Source of the DNA: a bacterium
Lineage (GTDB): Bacteria; Eremiobacterota; Eremiobacteria; Baltobacterales; Baltobacteraceae
Direction: 5' to 3'
DNA length: 23,158 nucleotides
NCBI GenBank assembly: GCA_021781095.1
Contig: JAJXXM010000211.1
Coordinates: 1-23,158, forward strand
The notes under the pieces were generated by a model, which was given only the letters and a program-made list of their open reading frames with translations, did no database searches and was not told the DNA's origin. Both the position numbers and the translations under genes were made by a program. This document shows, in pieces, positions 1 to 7,320 of the stretch (positions are counted from its first letter, which is position 1; the number at the start of each line of letters is the position of its first letter).

Positions 1-1
1 G

Positions 2-592
2 GCGGGGATCGGCTCGGCATCGCGCGTGATCCCGGCGTCGATGGGCGGCTATCGCGTCGGCGTTCTCGTGAACGATAACACGGGAATGTCGCACGCGCAC
101 TTAAAGATTGCCGGCGTGCCGATCGGGCGCGCGCTGCAGCACGAATATCTGCCGCGCTTTCCACAGCCGCTCGCGCTGCACGGACGGATGAGTTCGGGGA
201 GCATCATCATCGTCATCGCGACCGACGCTCCGCTCGATAATCGGCAGTTGCGCGCGCTCGCGCTCCGAGCGGGGATCGGCATGGCGCGCACGGGATTGAT
301 CTCCTCCGTCGGCAGCGGCGATCTCTTCGTGGCTTTTTCAACGCGATACGTCTATCGACGCACGGGAGATTTTCGCGTTCACGCGCCGCAGCTGGCGACC
401 GTCGAGAGCGACCGCGTGCTCGACACGCTCTATCGTGCGACGAGCGACGCCGTCGAAGCCTCGATCGACGATGCCCTTTGGTCCTCGTCGACGATGGTGG
501 GGCGGCGCGGCATCACCGTGTATGGCCTGCCGCACGCTCCGGTGCTCCGCATGCTGCAGGCGGCCGGGGTGAAATTATCCGCGCATCGCTAG
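2..592 (+). CDS. P1-family (S58, DmpA/BapA-like) aminopeptidase, C-terminal part
   Basis: The reading frame is open at the left edge of the window, so this is the C-terminal ~196 residues of a longer protein (family members are about 350-400 residues). The S58 family makes N-terminal-nucleophile aminopeptidases that mature by self-cleavage before a catalytic serine. The hallmark segment is visible: GSIIIVIATDAPL, with the Gly-Ser cleavage site at bases 197-202, so Ser (200-202) is the predicted new N-terminal nucleophile. It is followed by the family motif SSVGSGDLFVAFST. Upstream, GSASR and the GGYRVGVLV strand also match the family. A GTG at 26 is in frame but lies inside conserved sequence, so it is not the real start. 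Typical substrates are short peptides with D-, L- or beta-amino N-termini; the exact substrate cannot be read here. The stop overlaps the convergent aldehyde dehydrogenase gene by 18 bases. Confidence 0.9.
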   Translation, partial: AGIGSASRVIPASMGGYRVGVLVNDNTGMSHAHLKIAGVPIGRALQHEYLPRFPQPLALHGRMSSGSIIIVIATDAPLDNRQLRALALRAGIGMARTGLISSVGSGDLFVAFSTRYVYRRTGDFRVHAPQLATVESDRVLDTLYRATSDAVEASIDDALWSSSTMVGRRGITVYGLPHAPVLRMLQAAGVKLSAHR

Positions 593-2311
593 GAGCGCAA
601 CGCGCAGTGCGCGTAACGGCGACGGCCGATACTCGAAGTCGCAGAGTGCGGGGCCGATGCTCGCACCGGTGCGATTGGTGACGAACCACGGGGGCTTCGG
701 GAGCAGCGTCGCACCGTAGCCGAAGAGGCTGCGCGGAAAGGGTGCGAAGGGCGCGCGCACGACGCTTTTTTGCGGGCGCGAAAAGAAGAAGCTGTTATGA
801 ACGACGCCGATGCCGCTGCCGACATCGGCGAGCGTATGCCCGGGAAAGGCGCCCCACGTACTCTCGGTCAGTAAAAAGCCGACCCCGGTCCACGCGTTCA
901 CGGCGATACATCCGTATCGCAGCCCGGCGATCGCGCGATCGATCGCCGCGGCGTGGGCGCGTTCGCTCGCCGGGTGCACGATCATATTCGCTCCGAGCGT
1001 TCCGCGCAGTCGCTCGTTGGCGAAAGCGACGGCGTCGTTGAGATAGCGTTCCGTCTCACCCGGAATCGTCACGTAGGCGAGAAAGCTCGAGAACGCTTCA
1101 ACGTTGAACGCGGGATCGTCGGGATCGGTGTGCTCGGCGCGCCGGATCGTGCGCGCGGTATAGCCGTCCCCGCTCCGTCCGAGCGCGACGCTCTCGCCGA
1201 CTTGCGAGAGTCGTTCGCAGCGCGATCCGGCGCCGGGATAGTAGGCGGGGCGATCGGGGAGTTCGCGCAAGAGCCCTTCGATTGCGGCGACGAGGCGCGG
1301 CGTTCCCGCCCAATCTTGCGGCAACACCAAGACCTGCGACGCAATGCAATTAAACCCGTTGTTATGGAGTTTTTGCGTCACGATATTCTCGGCTTGAAAG
1401 CGAAAATCGGCGGCGCTCCACTCGCCGGGCACCACGATGGTCGGGCTCACGTTTCCGAGTTCGCTGGTGATCGGTTTTTGCAGGAGCGCTTTGCCGGCGC
1501 GCTTGCGCGCTGCGCCCTCCTCGCCGAGGCCAAAGACGATCGCGTCGTGGGTCGCGTCGCTCCCGGTGATATGAATTTCGTCGATCGCATCGGAGGCGCA
1601 GAGATATTGTCCGATCTCCGGGCCGCCGTAGGCGAAGCGGAGGTAGCCTTCGTCGACGAGCGGTGCGAAGGCGCGTTCGAAGATCGCGCCGAGGTAGTCG
1701 TTGACGGGATTCATTTTGAGCATGCAGACGGCGCCGTCGGCGAGCAGTTTGTAGAGCACGTCGAGCGGCGGAATGGCCGCGATATTCCCGGCGCCGAGCA
1801 CGAGGGCGACGCGCGGTTGCGGATGCTCCTCGCGATACCAGGTCGCCATCGTCGCGGGAATCTCGCTCGGCGCGAGCCCCGGCTCCATCCAGATCTCGGC
1901 GTCGATGCCGTTGAGGAGTAGCCGGTCGTACGGTGTATTCGGAAAAACCTTTGCGACGCTTTGGCCGTCCGGACGGGCGTAGATGCGGCTTCCGGGGAGC
2001 TCGGGCGCGCCGCCCTTTGCGATGCCCTCCAAGGACGCGATATAGCGATTGAGCGCGTAGAGCACGGCCCAGGGCCCACTGATCCACTCCTCTCCCTCCA
2101 GCCCCGTCCCGCGCAGCCCTTTCGCCTCGACGGCGGCCTCCGCCCAACGCCGACGGATGGCGTAGACCCCGTCGCGACAGTCCTTGAGCAGCGCGACCTT
2201 TGCAAGGATCGGGAGGCGAACCCATCGTTGGGCGCCGGCTCGGAGCTCCTGGAGTTCGGCATCGATGGCCGGAAACGCGGTGACGTCGTGCGGTGCGATC
2301 ATGAGCCCCAC
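575..2311 (-). CDS. Aldehyde dehydrogenase-family protein (578 aa)
   Basis: NAD(P)-dependent aldehyde dehydrogenase superfamily. The predicted general base lies in TSELGNVSP (Glu ~284) and the predicted nucleophile in NNGFNCIASQ (Cys 322). The Glu-Cys spacing of 38 is close to the 34 usual in the superfamily. A Rossmann-type segment (VALVLGAGNIAAIPPLDVLYKL) and HITGSDATHD, equivalent to the FTGS region, precede them. The protein is longer than typical (~480-500 aa): it has a ~100-residue N-terminal extension, and FNC replaces the usual GQxC, which places it in a divergent branch whose aldehyde substrate I cannot name. The frame opens with GTG at 2311; ATG at 2302 (575 aa) is an equally good start because GTGGGG lies just before it. 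The gene starts about 40 bases after the terminator of the sdh operon, so its promoter must be very compact or it depends on read-through. Confidence 0.85.
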   Translation of the reverse strand: MGLMIAPHDVTAFPAIDAELQELRAGAQRWVRLPILAKVALLKDCRDGVYAIRRRWAEAAVEAKGLRGTGLEGEEWISGPWAVLYALNRYIASLEGIAKGGAPELPGSRIYARPDGQSVAKVFPNTPYDRLLLNGIDAEIWMEPGLAPSEIPATMATWYREEHPQPRVALVLGAGNIAAIPPLDVLYKLLADGAVCMLKMNPVNDYLGAIFERAFAPLVDEGYLRFAYGGPEIGQYLCASDAIDEIHITGSDATHDAIVFGLGEEGAARKRAGKALLQKPITSELGNVSPTIVVPGEWSAADFRFQAENIVTQKLHNNGFNCIASQVLVLPQDWAGTPRLVAAIEGLLRELPDRPAYYPGAGSRCERLSQVGESVALGRSGDGYTARTIRRAEHTDPDDPAFNVEAFSSFLAYVTIPGETERYLNDAVAFANERLRGTLGANMIVHPASERAHAAAIDRAIAGLRYGCIAVNAWTGVGFLLTESTWGAFPGHTLADVGSGIGVVHNSFFFSRPQKSVVRAPFAPFPRSLFGYGATLLPKPPWFVTNRTGASIGPALCDFEYRPSPLRALRVALLAMRG

Positions 2312-2352
2312 TTCGACATCGCGCGCGCGCTCCCGGTTCGTCGCCGGAGAGT

Positions 2353-2388
2353 AAAAAAGCGCCGCTCTCGATGACGAGAGCGGCGCTT
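2353..2388 (-). terminator. Intrinsic terminator of the sdhABE operon
   Basis: This is a perfect 14-bp inverted repeat: AAGCGCCGCTCTCG at 2357-2370 and CGAGAGCGGCGCTT at 2375-2388, with a 4-base loop. Read on the minus strand, the hairpin ends in six T's (2358-2353). It lies 20 bases downstream of the sdhE stop codon. Stem, loop and T-tract together make this the clearest Rho-independent terminator in the window. Confidence 0.9.
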
Positions 2389-2408
2389 CATGCTGCGGCG
2401 CGCGGTCG

Positions 2409-3359
2409 CTAGTTGATCAGATCGCGCGAGACCATGACCTCGCGTGGATCGATGAGGTGCTTGTTGAGGCCGAGCTTCTCGGCGGGCACGCCGAGCGCGT
2501 ACGCGACGAGTTGGGGAAGGTGGAAGATGGGGAGATCGGTGCGCCCCCAGCGAGCGGCGGCATCGGCCTGATAGCCGTCGAGCGCGAGGTGGCAGAGCGG
2601 GCAGGGCGTGATCACCGCTTCGGCACCGTTATCCTTGGCCATGCGCATGTTCTGGCCGACCATCGACGATGCGATGCCGTCTTTCTCCAGCTGCACGTGG
2701 AAGCCGCAGCAACGCGTCTTCCCGGCATAATCGACCGCCTCGCCGCCGAGTGCGACGATGACGTCTTCGAGCGAATGCGGGTGACGCGCCGATTCCCAGC
2801 CGTTCACCGATTCGGGGCGAATGATGTGGCAGCCGTAGAAGGGCGCGACCTTCAGTCCGTTGAGCGGACGAACGACCATCGAACGCAGCGCGTCGAGCCC
2901 GATATCGTCGATCAAGAGCCAGAGCAGGTGACGGACGGTCACGGTGCCTTTATAGTTCGCGCCGAACTTGCCGAGAATCGCATTCGCATGCGCCATGCGC
3001 TCTTCGCTCTCGCGCAGCTCCTTATTCGCCGCGCGCATGTGTCCGGTACAGGTCGAGCAAATCGTGATGACGTCGTCGAGCCCGAGCGCCTCAGCCTGCG
3101 CGTAGGTACGTGCGTTTAGCACGCGTGCGACGTCGCGGTTGGTGTCGTTGAGCACCGAGGCGCCGCAGCATGAGGCGGCGGTGAGTTCGACGAGCTCGAT
3201 GCCGAGTTTGTCGGCGAGGAGCATCGTCGAGTTGAAGAGCTCCTTACAGGACTCTTTGGCAACGCAGCCCGGGAAAAATCCGTAGCGCTTGCTCTTGGAC
3301 GAATTGGTGCGAACGTGCGCGTCGAGCGCGCGTTCTTCGGGGAGGAGCGTGCTGGACAT
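2409..3359 (-). CDS. sdhE: Type E succinate dehydrogenase CCG-domain subunit (HdrB/SdhE-like)
   Basis: This 316-aa protein has two cysteine-rich CCG boxes: C32...C64-C65...C101-STC104, and C177...C217-C218...C253-PLC256. The CX31-39CCX34-35CXXC pattern is that of heterodisulfide reductase subunit B and the SdhE (sometimes called SdhC) subunit of type E succinate:quinone reductases. The name is unrelated to the FAD-assembly factor also called SdhE. No transmembrane helix is evident, so it probably attaches SdhAB to the membrane peripherally and takes part in electron transfer to quinone; that role is inferred from the family. Its ATG overlaps the sdhB stop (TAATG), which implies translational coupling. 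It is the last gene of the operon and is followed by a strong terminator. An HdrB-like function in another complex is unlikely given the sdhAB linkage. Confidence 0.9.
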   Translation of the reverse strand: MSSTLLPEERALDAHVRTNSSKSKRYGFFPGCVAKESCKELFNSTMLLADKLGIELVELTAASCCGASVLNDTNRDVARVLNARTYAQAEALGLDDVITICSTCTGHMRAANKELRESEERMAHANAILGKFGANYKGTVTVRHLLWLLIDDIGLDALRSMVVRPLNGLKVAPFYGCHIIRPESVNGWESARHPHSLEDVIVALGGEAVDYAGKTRCCGFHVQLEKDGIASSMVGQNMRMAKDNGAEAVITPCPLCHLALDGYQADAAARWGRTDLPIFHLPQLVAYALGVPAEKLGLNKHLIDPREVMVSRDLIN

Positions 3360-4318
3360 TATCGGACCGGTGCCTCCAATGCATCGAAAATAGTGCGGAT
3401 TTCATCGACCTTCGGCACGGGCTTGAGGAAGGGAGGCGGAAGTTTGCCCTTGAGTGCCATGCGCGCCCCGAGCGGTGCGACTTTCAGGAGGCCGCGAATA
3501 TTGAATCGACCCACGGTTCCTTGGATCACTTCGGTCTCGGCGAGCATACCGGTCTGTTTGATCGTCTTCGCGACCACGAGTGCGTGGCGCGGGCCGCGTT
3601 CGTTCATCATAACGCGGTCCTTGATCGTCGCCCGCTTCACGTCGATGATGCGATCGTTCGGATCGACGTGCTTCGGACAGTACGAGCATGCGTAGCAGTG
3701 CGCGCAGAGCCAGAGATAATCTTCGCTGATCTGTGCGAGACGGTCGGTGCGCTTCCCATCGCGCACGTCTTCGATGAAGCGGTAGGCGTACGCGATCGCG
3801 GCGGGGCCGGCGAAGGCCGGATCGACGCTGACGACCGGGCAGAGCGAATAACACGTCGCGCACATGATGCAGTTGGCGACGTCGACGAGCTTCTTCATGT
3901 CGTCGGGACTGACGCGTCGCTCCGTTGCGTGCGCCGAGTCGGCATCGTTGGGTTGGAGATAGGGTTTGAGCCGCGCGTACTTATCCCAGAAGGGATCCAT
4001 GTGCACGACGAGATCCTTCATCGGCTGGAAGTTCGGCATCGGATCGATCTTGACCGAGCCGTCCTCTTCCATCGCCGAACCGCAGGACGTTTTGCAGGCG
4101 AGCGAGGTCACGCCGCCGATGCTCATCGAACACGATCCGCAGATTGCGGAGCGACAGGAGCGGCGGAACGAGATCGATCCGTCGACCTCGGCCTTCGCAT
4201 ATTCGAGTGCGTCGAGAACCGTCGTCGTTTCGGGAAGATCGACGGTCACCTCGTCGCGATGCGGTACGGTGTCGGTCGCTTCGTCGAAACGGAAGATATC
4301 GAGCTTGATCTTCGCCAT
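3359..4318 (-). CDS. sdhB: Succinate dehydrogenase / fumarate reductase iron-sulfur subunit
   Basis: Electron-transfer subunit of complex II. The [2Fe-2S] ligands are C55, C60, C63 and C75 in the ferredoxin-like N-terminal domain (CRSAICGSC...LAC). The C-terminal domain carries C150-IM-C-AT-C-YSL-C160-P and a second box C205-AH-C-YA-C-SY-C214-P. In E. coli-type SdhB the second box has three cysteines and helps hold a [3Fe-4S] centre. The extra cysteine here suggests a second [4Fe-4S] centre, as known for type E enzymes. At 319 aa it is longer than the usual ~240 aa because of a C-terminal extension of about 75 residues that may contact SdhE. Stop/start overlaps (TAATG) couple it to sdhA upstream and sdhE downstream, and a GGAG precedes its ATG. 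Confidence 0.95.
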   Translation of the reverse strand: MAKIKLDIFRFDEATDTVPHRDEVTVDLPETTTVLDALEYAKAEVDGSISFRRSCRSAICGSCSMSIGGVTSLACKTSCGSAMEEDGSVKIDPMPNFQPMKDLVVHMDPFWDKYARLKPYLQPNDADSAHATERRVSPDDMKKLVDVANCIMCATCYSLCPVVSVDPAFAGPAAIAYAYRFIEDVRDGKRTDRLAQISEDYLWLCAHCYACSYCPKHVDPNDRIIDVKRATIKDRVMMNERGPRHALVVAKTIKQTGMLAETEVIQGTVGRFNIRGLLKVAPLGARMALKGKLPPPFLKPVPKVDEIRTIFDALEAPVR

Positions 4319-6003
4319 TAGTAGCTCCTCACTTCAGGCTTGAAGTCGGTGATCTTCACGCTTCGCGAATAGTCGAGTCGCGGCAAGCCGTTTTCTTGCC
4401 GGTAGGCCAGCGTATGTTTGAGCCAGTTGACGTCGTCGCGATCGGGATAATCGGTCCGCGATTGCGCTCCGCGCGATTCTTTGCGCTCCAGCGCGCCTTT
4501 TGCGAGGCAGAGTGCCGCATCGATGAGGAAATCGGTTTCGAACGTCGAGACGAGATCGGTGTTGAAGGTCTTCGATTTATCCATCACGATGACGGACTCG
4601 TCGAACTCCTTGCGGACCGCTTCGAGGTCGGCGACGCCCGCCGAGAGACCCTTTTCGTCGCGGAAGATGAACGTATTCGCGCTCATCGTTTCGTTCATTT
4701 TGCGACGGAGAACCGGCGCCCGCGTTCCGCTGCTCCGCGCCAGCAGCGCGGCGACGCGTTCTTGTTCGGACTTGAGGGTTCGCGTCGAGGGGCGAACCTC
4801 ACCGACCGATTTGACGTAGTCGACTGCGTGCGCCGCCGCGCGAGCGCCGAAGACGATCGTGTCGAGCAGCGAGTTGCCGCCGAGACGGTTCGACCCGTGG
4901 ACGCTGACGCACGCGCATTCACCGGCGGCGTAGACGCCGGGGACGCGCGTCGCTCCGAACTTGTCGGTCTCGATCCCGCCCATCGTGTAATGGGCGCCGG
5001 GGAGAATCGGAATCGGCTCGTCGATCGCGTCTTTGCCGGTCGCGTCGAGCGCGAGTTCGCGAATCTGCGGAAGCCGTTCGAGAATCTTTTCGCGACCGAG
5101 GTGACGCATGTCGAGCAGCACGCAACCGTCGACGCCGCGCCCCTCGAGAATCTCGGTCCATTCGGCGCGCGAAACGACGTCGCGCGAAGCGAGCTCGCCT
5201 TTATTCGGCGCGTATTTGAACATGAAGCGCTCGCCCTCGGAATTGAGGAGATAGGCTCCTTCGCCGCGCGCGCCTTCGGTCATCAGGACGCCGTTCTCTT
5301 TCAGCGTCGTCGGATGGAACTGCATGAATTCCATATCCATCAGCGGGATGCCGGCCTTATAGGCGATCGACATTCCGTCGGCGGTCGAGGCGTAGCCGTT
5401 GGTCGTCTTGGCATACATCCGACCCGCGCCGCCCGTGGCGAAGATCGTGGCCTTCGCGGAGATCAACTCGAGCTCGCCGTTGCGCATGTTATACGCAACC
5501 ACGCCCGATCCGATTCCATCTTCGATCGCGAGCGCGGTGCAGAAGTACTCTTCGTAGACTTTGACGCCGAAGCGTTCGAGCTGCTCCCACAGGGTGTGGA
5601 GGATGACCAGTCCGGTAACGTCGGCGGAGTAGCAGGTGCGGGGTGCGCCGGCGCCGCCGAAGGGGCGCTGAGCGATGCGGCCGTCGGGGAGTCGGGAGAA
5701 GATGCAGCCGCGATGTTCGAGCCAGATAATCTGCTTGGGGGCGTCTTCGCACATCGCGGCGATCGCGTCTTGATCGCCGAGATAGTCGGAGCCCTTTACG
5801 GTATCGAAAGTGTGGCTGGCCGGCGAGTCTTCCTCGCGGTTGCCCAGCGCGGCGTTGATGCCGCCTTGCGCTGCGCCGGAGTGACTGCGGACCGGGTGCA
5901 TTTTGGAGACGATGGCTACATCGACTCCGCGCTCGGCGGCTTCCACCGCTGCGCGCATACCCGCGAGACCGCCACCGATGACGACGACGTCGTGCTTGAT
6001 CAC
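4318..6003 (-). CDS. sdhA: Succinate dehydrogenase flavoprotein subunit
   Basis: Oxidises succinate to fumarate in the Krebs cycle (or the reverse). The 561-aa protein has the N-terminal FAD-binding GGGLAG loop. The HSGAAQGG motif contains H41, the expected site of covalent FAD attachment. Further motifs are TGGAGR, the substrate-binding QFHPTTL, the catalytic-arginine motif [18 protein letters not shown], and [13 protein letters not shown]. All residues normally needed for catalysis appear present. The start is GTG at 6003, preceded by GGAAAGG at a suitable distance. It is the first gene of sdhA-sdhB-sdhE. No sdhC/sdhD membrane-anchor gene is found on either side: the gene upstream is a diguanylate cyclase, and a terminator closes the downstream end. 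Confidence 0.97.
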   Translation of the reverse strand: MIKHDVVVIGGGLAGMRAAVEAAERGVDVAIVSKMHPVRSHSGAAQGGINAALGNREEDSPASHTFDTVKGSDYLGDQDAIAAMCEDAPKQIIWLEHRGCIFSRLPDGRIAQRPFGGAGAPRTCYSADVTGLVILHTLWEQLERFGVKVYEEYFCTALAIEDGIGSGVVAYNMRNGELELISAKATIFATGGAGRMYAKTTNGYASTADGMSIAYKAGIPLMDMEFMQFHPTTLKENGVLMTEGARGEGAYLLNSEGERFMFKYAPNKGELASRDVVSRAEWTEILEGRGVDGCVLLDMRHLGREKILERLPQIRELALDATGKDAIDEPIPILPGAHYTMGGIETDKFGATRVPGVYAAGECACVSVHGSNRLGGNSLLDTIVFGARAAAHAVDYVKSVGEVRPSTRTLKSEQERVAALLARSSGTRAPVLRRKMNETMSANTFIFRDEKGLSAGVADLEAVRKEFDESVIVMDKSKTFNTDLVSTFETDFLIDAALCLAKGALERKESRGAQSRTDYPDRDDVNWLKHTLAYRQENGLPRLDYSRSVKITDFKPEVRSY

Positions 6004-6093
6004 GTTGACCTTTCCGGGGAGAGGCGTTTGCCTCTTTGTATACCTCCGCGCGCCGCGCGAGCCCCACGACCTTGGTCGGGAGGAGCGGATCGC
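6004..6093 (-). promoter_or_regulatory. Leader/promoter region of the sdh operon
   Basis: A 90-base gap lies between the cyclase stop and sdhA. On the minus strand a TATACA (6042-6037) sits 34 bases before the GTG and could be a -10 element. No good -35 box is visible 16-18 bases further up, so the promoter call is weak. A small hairpin, GAGGC-GTTT-GCCTC (6021-6034), falls in the predicted 5' leader, followed by the ribosome-binding site GGAAAGG. A second short palindrome (GACCTTGGTC) is nearer the cyclase stop and has no T-tract, so it is not a convincing terminator. Confidence 0.3.
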
Positions 6094-7257
6094 CTAGGGC
6101 GCCGTCTCGGCCGCGGCGGGAACCTCGCCGTCGGGCGCCTTCTTGCGCTCGTAGAATACGAAGCAGTTTTTGCCGCGCTGTTTCGCCTTGTAGAGCGCTT
6201 CGTCGGCGGCATGAAAGAGGGTCTGCCCCTCGACGCCGTCGGTGGGAAACATCGAGACGCCGATCGAGGTGGAGAGCCCGCTCCGGCGCATCGCCGCGAG
6301 CATGCGCTGGACGCCCTGCTGGGCGTGTTCGCGGTCGCTCTGTGCCATGACTAGCACGAACTCGTCACCCGCATATCGAGCGATAATATCGCCTTTTCGG
6401 GCGTTCTTTTTCAGGACTTGGGCGAAGCGTTTAAGCGCTAGGTCGCCAAGGCCGTGCCCCCCGGTGTCGTTAATTTTTTTCAGATCGTCGAGGTCGAGAA
6501 TCACGAAAGCGAAGGGGGTGTCGTACCGTTCGGAGGTGTGAAGCTCGCGATCGAGCATCTCGTTGAGCGCGCGCCGGTTGGGGATGCCGGTCAGGCTGTC
6601 GGTAAGCGCGAGCCGCTGCGACTCCTCGAGCAGGCGACGCGTCTCTTCGTGCAGGCGCGCGTTCTCCACGGCGACGGCGGCCTGCGAGGCGAAATCGAGC
6701 ATCATGCGGAGCTGGTTCTCCGAGATCTCCTCGCCCGGCGGTGAATCGGCGTAGAGGATGCCGCGCACGATCTCGCGCGCGATCAGCGGCACGGCACAGT
6801 AGGGGCCGCGCCCGTCTTCGAGCGGACGGTCCGGGTCGCCCTCGCTTCCGAAGGCGAGTTCGACGCTACGCGAGACGAGATCGTCCATCGTCGAGGGAGT
6901 GCGGTACGCACGAGGATCGGCGGCGTGGAGCACGGTGCCAGCGCTATCGCATTCGAGTCGACGGATGAGGCTGCCGCCGTCGATCGCATCGAAAAGAATG
7001 ACGCGTTTGAAGTGCAGCGCCTCGGTCACGCCGCGCATCACCGTCGAAAGAATATCGTTGATCTCGAGCGTCGAATTTAAGGTGGTGAAAACTTGCTGGA
7101 GGACAAAGAGTTCCGCGTTCTGTGCGGCGTATTCATCTCTCTCCGCTTCCACCATGGCGAGCCGGGAACGCAAACGAGCAACCTCCTCGGCTAGGGCCTC
7201 GGGGTCGGAGGATGGCAGACCGGTCCCAGCCTCGCCGGGGGAGAGGCTACTCTCCAT
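6094..7257 (-). CDS. GAF-GGDEF diguanylate cyclase
   Basis: Predicted to make cyclic di-GMP from two GTP. Order of parts in 387 aa: a coiled-coil N-terminus (~18-50), a GAF sensory domain (~60-203; ligand unknown), a short signalling helix, then the GGDEF domain (~215-378). The domain opens with LTDSLTGIPNRRAL, has the metal-binding DLDDLKKIND (D255, D257), and carries the signature loop as AGDEF (296-300). The first glycine is replaced by alanine, a change tolerated in some active cyclases. RKGD at 287-290 is an intact RxxD inhibitory site five residues before the signature, so feedback inhibition by c-di-GMP is expected. There is no transmembrane segment, so it is a cytoplasmic sensor. It is divergent from dnaE and upstream of, but probably separate from, the sdh operon. 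Confidence 0.92.
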   Translation of the reverse strand: MESSLSPGEAGTGLPSSDPEALAEEVARLRSRLAMVEAERDEYAAQNAELFVLQQVFTTLNSTLEINDILSTVMRGVTEALHFKRVILFDAIDGGSLIRRLECDSAGTVLHAADPRAYRTPSTMDDLVSRSVELAFGSEGDPDRPLEDGRGPYCAVPLIAREIVRGILYADSPPGEEISENQLRMMLDFASQAAVAVENARLHEETRRLLEESQRLALTDSLTGIPNRRALNEMLDRELHTSERYDTPFAFVILDLDDLKKINDTGGHGLGDLALKRFAQVLKKNARKGDIIARYAGDEFVLVMAQSDREHAQQGVQRMLAAMRRSGLSTSIGVSMFPTDGVEGQTLFHAADEALYKAKQRGKNCFVFYERKKAPDGEVPAAAETAP

Positions 7258-7320
7258 CTCTTAAGGTTACGTCAGGCATCTGTAGAAGTTTAGGCAGCGT
7301 GTGTTAAGGGTTTGTATAGG
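7258..7320. promoter_or_regulatory. Shared divergent promoter region, cyclase / dnaE
   Basis: These 63 bases separate two divergent starts, so promoters for both genes must lie here or inside the coding regions. On the plus strand AAGGG at 7306-7310 is 10 bases before TTG 7321 and serves as the dnaE ribosome-binding site. On the minus strand TTAACA and TACAGA are 17 bases apart and could be a weak promoter for the cyclase. No strong consensus promoter is visible on either strand. Confidence 0.35.

Noticed and set aside
953..1921. 322-codon open frame on the plus strand opposite the aldehyde dehydrogenase gene
   Set aside because: Antisense shadow of a well-supported enzyme; composition is typical of mirror frames in GC-rich DNA.
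6021..6034. GAGGC-GTTT-GCCTC hairpin followed by TTTG on the plus strand, as a terminator
   Set aside because: The stem is only 5 bp, and no plus-strand gene precedes it; on the minus strand, where sdhA lies, there is no T-tract.
4396..6354. 652-codon open frame on the plus strand
   Set aside because: It is antisense to sdhA and the end of the cyclase, both with full sets of catalytic motifs. GC-rich codon bias keeps the opposite frame open, and the translation has no recognisable domain.
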